A stretch of DNA of 28,177 nt from JBFLVQ01 sp040758525. Lineage in GTDB: Bacteria; Acidobacteriota; Blastocatellia; Chloracidobacteriales; JADJPF01. Below are positions 19,095-25,652 of this stretch, in pieces. The notes beneath the pieces were generated by a model that was not told the origin of the DNA, made no database searches, and worked only from the letters and a program-made list of their open reading frames with translations. Location of the stretch: NCBI GenBank assembly GCA_040758525.1, contig JBFLVQ010000040.1, forward strand, positions 1 to 28,177, read 5' to 3'. Made by a program: the position numbers and the translations under genes. Positions within the stretch are counted from its first letter, which is position 1, and the number at the start of each line of letters is the position of its first letter.

Positions 19095-20151
19095 CAGGCG
19101 ACAATGGCAGCCTCACTTAAAGGCCTAATCTGATCACTTATTTCCGTCTGTTTTGTACTGGAAATTCACCAAGCTTAACTGTTCCTAGTAATGTTTGTTC
19201 ACAGTCCGCATAATTTTAGTAGCTCATCTAAAAGAACTATATTAACTATGTAAGATTTCGCGCTCTTTGAGAGAAAATCCAGCCGATCTGAAACCTTGAT
19301 CAAAATCTAAAGCGATGGATCTGGCAAAGCCAGTAGCAGTCCAACGCCAGTTAATTTCGATCCGCAGAGTCCAATATCTCTGGATCTGTATTACCAAAAA
19401 TCTCTTTCTCTAGTTCCCGGTTTTTTCTGTTTGGTTAGGTTTTTTATGAGGTCTCATCCGCATTAATACCCTAAACAAAAACGTTAATGTGCCGCGAAAA
19501 GAGGAGTTTATAACTATGATTTAAAAGAAATCTTTTTGAAGACTCAAAGCTCTATTAAGCAGGCAGAATTATAATTTCTAACACTAATTTATTTCATTCA
19601 TATATTGCTACTAGCACATCCTCTTAATTCTAATACCATCAAGCAGTAGTTTTTAGCTAGTAACATAGTTGTAAAATTATCTATAACCGTTTTAATTATC
19701 CTCTTCATTAATAGAGCAACTGGGGTTTATATGATATTTTCAAGCATCTTAATTAATGATATCTCTGTTTCTTAGTATTTGCAACCATCATTACTTGGTT
19801 TGTCATGTTTCACCATAACACTTCTTATCAAGAAGTCAGATATTTCATAACACCTTCTAAATTTTGTCAGATAGAGCTTAGCCTTCACTGCTAAAACCAT
19901 AGAAAATAGCAGCCGCAACGATTTCTTGCCTGATACCAGGCTATTCAGTGTGGTATTGGTGATAAAGCTCAGTTACTAAGACATACTGCTAAAGCTCCTT
20001 TCTCTACAGTTGATTAATAATTGCCTCTTGCCATAATGGGGCCTTATATAAATGGTATTGCAGTAAAGTTTTCAAAACTGGGCAAACTTCTAGACAGCGA
20101 CCACACTATATATAAGCTCAACTTTTTGCTCACCCGGACACGAAACAAAAA

Positions 20152-20167
20152 TTTTTGCTAGCAAAAA
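20152..20167. repeat. Perfect 16-base palindrome TTTTTGCTAGCAAAAA
   Basis: An exact palindrome flanked by further A and T runs, about 260 nt downstream of the stop of the epoxide-hydrolase-like gene on the minus strand. It could form a weak stem followed by a U-run and so act as a terminator in either direction, or be a protein-binding site. The stem has only two GC pairs per arm, so terminator strength is doubtful. Confidence 0.35.
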
Positions 20168-20424
20168 ATTCTCTGATCGCTTGAGGATGTGAAAGAGCTT
20201 GATCAATCGCCATTAATTTCTAAACACTCTTCGCGGACACATAACTGGATTTAGGTGGCTTGCAGAGCCATAAGCTGTCTGCCAGAGCGGCCAATGAGAG
20301 ACCGCTCCAGAACCTATTTGTCTTAGTAGATAACCACAGTAGTGGTATGGAGGGAGAGCGTTAAAAATCGCTTCCAGGGTACGGTAAGGTGTGTATAGAA
20401 AACTTGCTGTAGCTCACAACCATG

Positions 20425-21558
20425 TTAGCGAAGTTGGCGGAAGAAGGTGCGTATATCCGCTACGAGCAACTCAGGCGCATCTTGAGTCGAATGGTGACTC
20501 CCACGATCAAACTCTGACCAATGGATGATATTCTTGTGATCACGCTCCGCAAAGCGGCGAATCGACCGAAAATCATTGGCGAAGAGAGCTATTCCCAATG
20601 GTGTTGTGGTCGGTTCGCTTGCCTTATTCTGGGCATGTGCATCCTCATAGTACAAACGAGCCGATGATCCGGCAGTGCCAGTCAACCAATAGATCGTAAC
20701 ATTAGTGAGTATGTAGTCGCGGCTTACCGCATTCCCGAACAATTGGCTGCTCCAAGCCAGTTGACCAACTGGCGAGTCTAGCAAGGCATACGCGAGCGTC
20801 TGAGGCTGAGTAGACTGGAGCTTGTTAAATGCTGACATATTATCATTAAAGTATTGTAGAAATTGCAACCGTGCCATGTCATCTTGGGAAAGACCAACCA
20901 TTTCGGTTGGGTCGCCTGATGGGAATGAGAAAATCTGCGTTACATGTACACCAATGACGTGCTCTGGGTCGTAGCGTCCCACCTCTGGGGATATGATTGA
21001 GCCAGCATCGTTTCCATGTGCACCATAGCGGGTATAACCCAGCCGCTTCATTAACTCTGCCCAAGCTCTGGCGATCCGACGACTATCCCATCCAGTTTCA
21101 TATGTGGGACCAGAAAAGGCAAAACCAGGAATCGACGGAATGATAAGATGGAAGGCATCAGATGGGTCACCACCATACGCTTTTGGGTCGGTGAGCGGTC
21201 CGATTAGGTCCAAATACTCCACTACCGACATTGGCCACCCATGCGTTACAATGAGTGGGAGCGCATCAGGCTCTGGTGAACGCACATGTAGAAAGTGGAT
21301 ATTCTGTTTGTCGATTGTCGTAGTAAACTGTGGATAGGCGTTGAGTTTTGCCTCCCACACGCGCCATTGATAGTGAGAACACCAGTACTCTACTAACTCC
21401 TTCACATATGTGAGCGGCACACCGTAACTCCACGCCACCTGAGGCAATTCATCAGGCCACCGAGTGTGTCTTAAACGATCTTGTAGATCATCGAGTGCTG
21501 ACTGAGATATTTTAATCGTAAATGGTTTGATCTCTTTGTCTGCGTTTGCTGCATTCAT
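20425..21558 (-). CDS. Epoxide hydrolase family protein (alpha/beta hydrolase with EHN domain)
   Basis: I chose ATG 21558 (377 residues) because GGAG lies nine bases upstream; the frame opens at TTG 21579. The N-terminal 105 residues or so match the epoxide hydrolase N-terminal domain (RLRHTRWPDELP, WSYGVPLTYVKELVEYW). The alpha/beta core has the oxyanion motif HGWP (106-109), SIPGFAFSGP, a nucleophile elbow GAHGNDAGS (Asp184 in place of the usual GGDWG), a lid with GTAGSSARLYYE supplying the conserved tyrosines, and a catalytic His in GSHHSTQDAPEL (355/356). Members open epoxides to diols through an aspartyl ester. No signal peptide is present, so it is likely cytoplasmic. It lies on the same strand as the PKS cluster but 1.5 kb upstream, apparently with its own promoter. 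Tailoring of the product is possible but unproven. Confidence 0.88.
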   Translation of the reverse strand: MNAANADKEIKPFTIKISQSALDDLQDRLRHTRWPDELPQVAWSYGVPLTYVKELVEYWCSHYQWRVWEAKLNAYPQFTTTIDKQNIHFLHVRSPEPDALPLIVTHGWPMSVVEYLDLIGPLTDPKAYGGDPSDAFHLIIPSIPGFAFSGPTYETGWDSRRIARAWAELMKRLGYTRYGAHGNDAGSIISPEVGRYDPEHVIGVHVTQIFSFPSGDPTEMVGLSQDDMARLQFLQYFNDNMSAFNKLQSTQPQTLAYALLDSPVGQLAWSSQLFGNAVSRDYILTNVTIYWLTGTAGSSARLYYEDAHAQNKASEPTTTPLGIALFANDFRSIRRFAERDHKNIIHWSEFDRGSHHSTQDAPELLVADIRTFFRQLR

Positions 21559-21674
21559 TACTGCCTTCTCCAAAAGCAAATTTAGTGTTCATTATGAATC
21601 ACTAGAATTTGGGCATAAGTGAGAAAAATCAATACATAACTAGTAACTAGCTATAATGTTATTAGCGGTTACGG

Positions 21675-21704
21675 ACTTTAGCTTAGCGATCTGTAATCTG
21701 TCAA
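21675..21704 (-). promoter_or_regulatory. Possible promoter of the epoxide hydrolase gene
   Basis: On the minus strand a consensus TTGACA (21704-21699), an 18-base spacer and TAAAGT (21680-21675; 4 of 6) lie about 117 nt upstream of the ATG. The exact -35 makes it more than a random AT-rich match, but the -10 is weak. Confidence 0.35.
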
Positions 21705-21867
21705 TAGCCAATTAGCAGTTATAGAAAAATACTGGTTACTACATGAGTATACACAGAGAGGCAGTTTAGTTAAAACATAGGATCGATGATTTCACCTACA
21801 TTTAAGATCCTCCTTGTTAGGAACGGGTCGCGTTACCATCAGATCAATATTGCATCTGTCTATTTCT

Positions 21868-22089
21868 TTATATAGCTTCGATGTACCCATTGACCAACTC
21901 TTCTACCGCTACCTCATCAGGCATTGGAATAATGCCAGTCTCTGCAAAATGGCGAGTAAGCGAAGCAGCAGCATCTTGTGTACCTGATTGTGGCAGTGCT
22001 TGCACAAAACTATCTACCAAGATAATAGTAATAATAGCCAGCAGTAGAAACTTAGAATTAAAAAGGGGATAGTTGTAGAGTTTTATCAT
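21868..22089 (-). CDS. Small exported or membrane-anchored protein of unknown function (73 aa)
   Basis: ATG 22089 is preceded by AAGGAG with seven-base spacing, one of the best ribosome sites in the window, so translation is likely. Residues 1-10 carry a lysine, and about 14-31 form a hydrophobic segment (FLLLAIITIILVDSFVQA) that fits a signal peptide cleaved after VQA or a membrane anchor. The remaining 40 residues or so are mildly acidic and end in PMPDEVAVEELVNGYIEAI. That ending resembles the stretch before the domain in YfbK-type von Willebrand factor A proteins (LPPPDAVRIEEMVNYF, from memory), so this may be a truncated remnant or a free-standing peptide. No function can be assigned. 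Confidence 0.6.
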   Translation of the reverse strand: MIKLYNYPLFNSKFLLLAIITIILVDSFVQALPQSGTQDAAASLTRHFAETGIIPMPDEVAVEELVNGYIEAI

Positions 22090-22207
22090 GGTAGCTCTCC
22101 TTGCACTTATTAATCTCTGTGGGAATGTTTCTACTAACTAATACTGGGATGAGAAAGAGAGTGTTGAAATGTTTTTCTAAAATTTTTGCTGGAACAATGA
22201 AATAAGA

Positions 22208-22236
22208 TCCCAGACAAACATTACATCTGTCTGGGA
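22208..22236 (-). terminator. Strong hairpin, possible minus-strand terminator
   Basis: TCCCAGACA (22208-22216) and TGTCTGGGA (22228-22236) form a perfect nine-base stem with an 11-base loop. On the minus strand it is followed by TCTTATTTCATTG, moderately T-rich; on the plus strand no T-run follows. It lies about 120 nt upstream of the small exported-protein gene, so it could instead be a 5'-leader structure. Confidence 0.4.
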
Positions 22237-22853
22237 AAGTATGAAGAACGAGAAAACCCTATGAATAAGTATTATTCACCTATAATATTAGCACTTCAAC
22301 GTAACCATACTATTAAGGTTGTGTAAAATGTACGTAACCAAAATAAAGGGCTGCCGAAAGGTGGTCTTGCCCATTGTTCGTCTTAGCAACTAAATTGCAT
22401 TGGTATCTAAGTAGGATTGGTTGAGAAGGGTCTGCGCAACACTGAAAGAGACACAAGCTAGCTAAGCAGATAGTGCCTTTGTCATACACTACCCATTAAA
22501 ATAATCCCGTGCTGCGCGTAAAGGATGGTTATCCTTCTATGATGCTATCCTGGACTAAAGCCATAGGAAAAGCAATGCAGCCGTGCACTGCTGCAAATAG
22601 CAACGCCCTAGCGAAGTAAGATTTGATGTATGATCACAATCACACTCCACAATAGCGAAGTTATTGAGTAGTACGCTACCTGCATTTGCTATTGGCAGTT
22701 GTCGCCAATGATCACCTACCGCCTGTCCCAGCTTTGTCCCCAACTGTCACGCCTCAGTCACCGGAAATCACAAAATGGTTGTGGCGGGTAGCTTTAGCCA
22801 ATAAATTGACGTTGAACGATCTGCTCTTAAACGTGAACTAGCGAGGTTTCACT
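22237..22853. other. Intergenic region without a supported gene
   Basis: About 600 bases between divergent transcription units. A 21-codon plus-strand frame at 22261 lacks a ribosome site. A 62-codon minus-strand frame (22743-22555) has unremarkable composition. Just before the next gene, 22807-22856 reads in one frame as a charged helix-like peptide (DVERSALKRELARFHY, then stop), which could be the eroded end of an older gene. Nothing firmer can be said. Confidence 0.35.
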
Positions 22854-23207
22854 ATTAATTGGTCAAAATGGTTGGCTGGGCTTGCACTAAGCTTTATCGC
22901 CGTCTCGATGATCGCTGCGCCTCTAAGCAGATGGTCTGTCTTAGCAGAAGCAGCCGTTCTAGGGGCTGGGCTGATCTTCACCGTGATTATTCATCGACCA
23001 ACTCGGACCACCAGCAGGCTGGCGATCTTCTAGGTAATCTGTGTTTCTCTATCTGCCTTGATCGAAAGCAGGAGCGGATCGAAGGTGTTGCCGATCTGGC
23101 TGTATGGGAGTTTGGCAATCACCTACTGGCGCCAGATTCAGGACGAGCGATGTATGTACTGGCACTGGTTTCGTCAGTTGTCTGCTGCCGCTTCATTAAG
23201 AATATAA
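22854..23207 (+). pseudogene. Small membrane-protein gene interrupted by an in-frame TAG
   Basis: One frame, bounded by TAG 22839-22841 and TAA 23205-23207, reads a membrane-like protein with a single internal TAG at 23031-23033. Before it comes NWSKWLAGLALSFIAVSMIA, then a second hydrophobic stretch (WSVLAEAAVLGAGLIFTVII) and HRPTRTTSRLAIF. After it the same frame continues VICVSLSALIESRSG, LPIWLYGSLAITYWRQ. Two hydrophobic helices before the stop and one or two after it suggest a gene with a TGG-to-TAG change. The start is unclear: GCGAGG lies seven bases before an ATT (22854), so either a rare ATT start or a lost ATG. The stop lies beside the ribosome site of the next gene, as in an operon. 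An overlapping frame at 22859-23215 looks less protein-like. Confidence 0.4.
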
Positions 23208-23219
23208 GGAGGTAAGAAG

Positions 23220-23966
23220 ATGTATCGATATTTCTTATTACTGATTGCCCTGACACTGTCTTTGCCCTGGTCACCCTCTTTAACCCTAGCTCAGAAGCAA
23301 CCCAGCCCGGCTGGTCATTGGGAAGGGAGCATTGATCTGCAGTTTATGAAGCTGGGTATCATTGTCAGCCTTTCTCAAAAAACAGATGGCGCCTGGGAAG
23401 GAATGATCACCATTCCCTCGCAGGTACTCAAGGATTCCGCCTTAGGCAATGTTTCAGTTAACGGTTCGGCGGTTTCTTTCACAATGCCTGAAGTGCCTGG
23501 CGACCCGATTTATAAAGCGAAGCTTTCGGAAGATGGCCGGATGATTTCGGGAGAGTTGACTCAGTCAGGCCGAACCTTCCCCTTCAAACTAGAGCGCCAA
23601 ACTGAGGCTGAAGCAGCCGCCAGACAGACTTATGGTGTGACACCTGAGAAGGGACGGCCTGGTCAAGGAATCGAAGGTTATTGGCAAGGAACCCTTAACG
23701 CCAGTGGCGGCTTGAGACTCGTGCTTAAGATCAGAAAAGCGTCTGATGAATCATTAGCTGCTCAGGTTGACAGTCCTGACCAGAAAATAACGGACCTGCT
23801 TGTAGACAATATTACACTCAAAGACAAATCACTACACTTTGAAATAAAAAGGGTCAGAGCGAGCTACCAAGGTACGTTGAGCCAGGATGGCTCTGAAATC
23901 TCTGGACAGTGGGAGCAACAGGGCGTTCAACTGCCATTGACCTTTAGGCGGCTTGCTGAGAAATAA
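23220..23966 (+). CDS. Secreted protein with two tandem beta-rich repeats
   Basis: A 248-residue protein with an excellent AAGGAGG site seven bases upstream. Residues 1-24 are a Sec signal peptide (hydrophobic core LLLIALTLSL, likely cleavage after LTLA). The mature protein is two related units of about 95 residues: 32-126 (GHWEGSIDLQF, LSEDGRMISGELTQSG, FPFKLER) and 153-244 (GYWQGTLNASGGLRLVLKI, VDSPDQK, YQGTLSQDGSEISGQWEQQG, LPLTFRR). From memory this unit is usually found in front of secreted alpha/beta hydrolases or serine hydrolases in Acidobacteriota and Bacteroidetes. Here the protein ends straight after the second unit, without a catalytic domain. It may be a binding or accessory protein, or a truncated hydrolase. 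The signal and repeat are clear; the function is unknown. Confidence 0.82.
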   Translation: MYRYFLLLIALTLSLPWSPSLTLAQKQPSPAGHWEGSIDLQFMKLGIIVSLSQKTDGAWEGMITIPSQVLKDSALGNVSVNGSAVSFTMPEVPGDPIYKAKLSEDGRMISGELTQSGRTFPFKLERQTEAEAAARQTYGVTPEKGRPGQGIEGYWQGTLNASGGLRLVLKIRKASDESLAAQVDSPDQKITDLLVDNITLKDKSLHFEIKRVRASYQGTLSQDGSEISGQWEQQGVQLPLTFRRLAEK

Positions 23967-24401
23967 GTGGCGATAAGAACTATTTCTTGCCAGAGTTTGG
24001 TTATGTTATGAGTGGCTTGGTTCTGCCTATTGTCGCAGGAGTAGTCTGGCAGGCAATCACCGCATCCATAATGGCTGTTTTTGTACCTTCCGACAAAAAA
24101 GTATGTGCCTAGGGTGATTATCTAACCTTGCGCCATTGATGCTAATGGCTGCCAAATAGGTACAAGTTAGTTGGCCGATCTTATTCGCCAGATCAATGTA
24201 GCCAACAACCATTAGAACAAAAATTTCGCATAGAATGACAATGCGTTTAAGAAAGACCACAGAAGCTGTCGCGGCTTTAGTCCGTGCGGAGTGTCACTGA
24301 ACCTATCAGCTGATAATTCGTATAGAACCAAAATAGCTCTGATTAGCTCCCAGTCTCCAGTTAATAATAGTTAGGCGGCAAGGGATCGTTGCAGGAGGCC
24401 C
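23967..24401 (+). other. Intergenic region with a possible short hydrophobic peptide frame
   Basis: 435 bases. A 34-codon plus-strand frame at 24008-24112 encodes a hydrophobic stretch (SGLVLPIVAGVVWQAITAS) without a good ribosome site. In the same reading frame, codons back to about 23960 also read as protein, so it could be a remnant of a longer gene. The minus-strand frame 24057-24260 has no convincing features. The AGGAGG of the esterase gene closes the region. Confidence 0.3.
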
Positions 24402-25292
24402 ATGACACGAACGAAACAGATACTCGTTATCCTCTCGACAGCTATCGTCTCAGTAGCCCTTACCATTCTGATCATTAAGATCTTCGAAGACGAGCCACCC
24501 GTCAAGGGCGCAGTGTCAGCAACTATCCGATCCTCAATTTTGGGTGAGGACCGTGAGTACTTTGTCCATCTTCCAGAGGGCTACGAGGCGGACACTACGC
24601 GTCAGTATCCTGTAATGTACGTGCTCGACGGGACAACCCAGTCGGGACACACGGCAGAGTCTGCCGCGCTCATGGCGCGGGTTGGTCTTATCCCTCCTAT
24701 GATCGTGGTTGGTGTGCCGAGCATCAATAGCGAGACAAGAAATCGCGACTACACTCCACCAGACATGCGACTCGATACTGATGATGCTGCCAGCCAGAAA
24801 GGCGCCGCCGACCGATTCCTGTCCTTCCTTGAGAAAGAGTTGGTTCCTGCCGTTGAACAGCAGTACCGAACGACTCGTCCAAGGATGCTGGCGGGCTGGT
24901 CGCGGGGAGGACTCTTTGTAGTCTACTCTCAGATCGTAGCCCCTGGGATGTTTGATGGCAGATTCGCACACAGTCCCGCACTCTGGCGCGAGAACGATTT
25001 AATCATAACCCAACTCGAACAGACATTGTCCACACCCACAGTTCCTCAATCCTTCCTCTACCTAAGCCTTGGCAACGCAGAGAATGAGAAAATGACCTCT
25101 GCCTTCCGACATGCTGTTGGCATGCTGGAACGAAGTGCGCCACCGACCATTCGATGGAAAGCAACCTTGAGCGTAAATGGAACACACGACTCGAATCCAC
25201 GACTGGCTACACCTGTGGGACTCTGTGCAATGTTTAATGCAGAGCGAACCTGTGGACCGTCATTTTTGACTAGTTCATCTGCACCAAAGTGA
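24402..25292 (+). CDS. Membrane-anchored putative esterase (EstD/Fes/IroE-type alpha/beta hydrolase)
   Basis: A 296-residue protein. Residues 7-27 form an uncleaved signal or N-terminal membrane anchor, placing the enzyme outside the cytoplasmic membrane. The body fits the putative esterase family (PF00756): REYFVHLPEGY, YPVMYVLDG, NRDYTPP, FLEKELVPAVEQQYRT, nucleophile Ser167 in GWSRGGLF, FAHSPALW, and a candidate catalytic His262 in NGTHDSNP. The acid is probably within GNAENEKM (224-231). Family members hydrolyse carboxylic esters, including siderophore lactones (Fes/IroE) and S-formylglutathione-type substrates, so the substrate is open. AGGAGG precedes the ATG by only three bases, closer than usual. 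A link with the PKS/NRPS product, for example lactone hydrolysis, is conceivable but only by proximity. Confidence 0.85.
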   Translation: MTRTKQILVILSTAIVSVALTILIIKIFEDEPPVKGAVSATIRSSILGEDREYFVHLPEGYEADTTRQYPVMYVLDGTTQSGHTAESAALMARVGLIPPMIVVGVPSINSETRNRDYTPPDMRLDTDDAASQKGAADRFLSFLEKELVPAVEQQYRTTRPRMLAGWSRGGLFVVYSQIVAPGMFDGRFAHSPALWRENDLIITQLEQTLSTPTVPQSFLYLSLGNAENEKMTSAFRHAVGMLERSAPPTIRWKATLSVNGTHDSNPRLATPVGLCAMFNAERTCGPSFLTSSSAPK

Positions 25293-25652
25293 GATGTTTG
25301 TGAAACACTTTAGTATGGTAGTTACTGCCTAGCAACGGCATGTAGCGAAAGGCGGAGCAGGAGACTGGGAAAGCACCAATAGTTGCTGCGTTTATTATTG
25401 TGTTTATGTTAATAGTACCAACTTGGCGCCACAAATATTAGCTACCTGCTGCGAGTTTTGCTGACTACTCTTGCCCCCTCTGTTTGTGCCATACATAGTT
25501 AATTGATTAGTGTGCCAACCCAATATTTAAGATCTTTTCTACTTAATCTTTCACGCTCGCTAATTAGATTGAAAATGTTTATACAATGAAAGACGAGCCA
25601 GCCAATATATGATAAACATAGAAAGGAGAAATATTGGCTATGGAGATTTGAA
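25293..25652 (+). other. Leader region of the M1-like peptidase gene, with a three-codon mini-ORF
   Basis: 360 bases with no gene. At 25640-25651 a mini-ORF ATG-GAG-ATT-TGA sits 11 bases after AAAGGAG (25622-25628). Its second codon carries the GGAG that serves the peptidase start seven bases further on. The two initiation signals overlap, which would allow translational coupling. A TATACA at about 25579 could be a -10 box but has no matching -35. Confidence 0.35.

Larger units (their letters stand above)
18882..20424. other. Long intergenic region upstream of the biosynthetic operon
   Basis: About 1.5 kb, AT-rich towards the middle, with no open frame of convincing composition on either strand. 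It contains the promoter candidate, the inverted-repeat cluster and the 16-base palindrome listed separately. A minimal frame with a good ribosome site (AGAGGAG, then ATG-ATT-TAA near 19500-19525) has only two codons. The stretch 20170-20424 has a more coding-like base composition, but translation gives no recognisable protein. Confidence 0.45.

Noticed and set aside
19321..19333. Small hairpin CTGGC-AAA-GCCAG
   Set aside because: Only five pairs with no T-run or nearby gene start; expected by chance in 1.5 kb.
19933..19956. Inverted repeat ATACCA/TGGTAT
   Set aside because: Six-base arms with a 12-base gap, no promoter nearby; not above chance.
20170..20424. Possible transposase remnant downstream of the epoxide hydrolase gene
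   Set aside because: The base composition looked gene-like, but no frame gave DDE or other transposase motifs and no terminal inverted repeats were found.
22555..22743. 62-codon minus-strand frame
   Set aside because: No ribosome site, no hydrophobic or conserved pattern, and isolated in intergenic DNA.
22859..23215. 118-codon plus-strand frame beginning TTG-GTC-AAA-ATG
   Set aside because: Its translation is Cys/Arg/Ser-rich and unlike a protein, while the neighbouring frame over the same bases reads clean hydrophobic helices.
24057..24260. 67-codon minus-strand frame with a hydrophobic start
   Set aside because: No supporting ribosome site seen and no continuation; a plus-strand remnant overlaps it equally well.
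24534..24981. Two long minus-strand frames over the esterase gene
   Set aside because: They are antisense shadows of an esterase with clear catalytic motifs and ribosome site.
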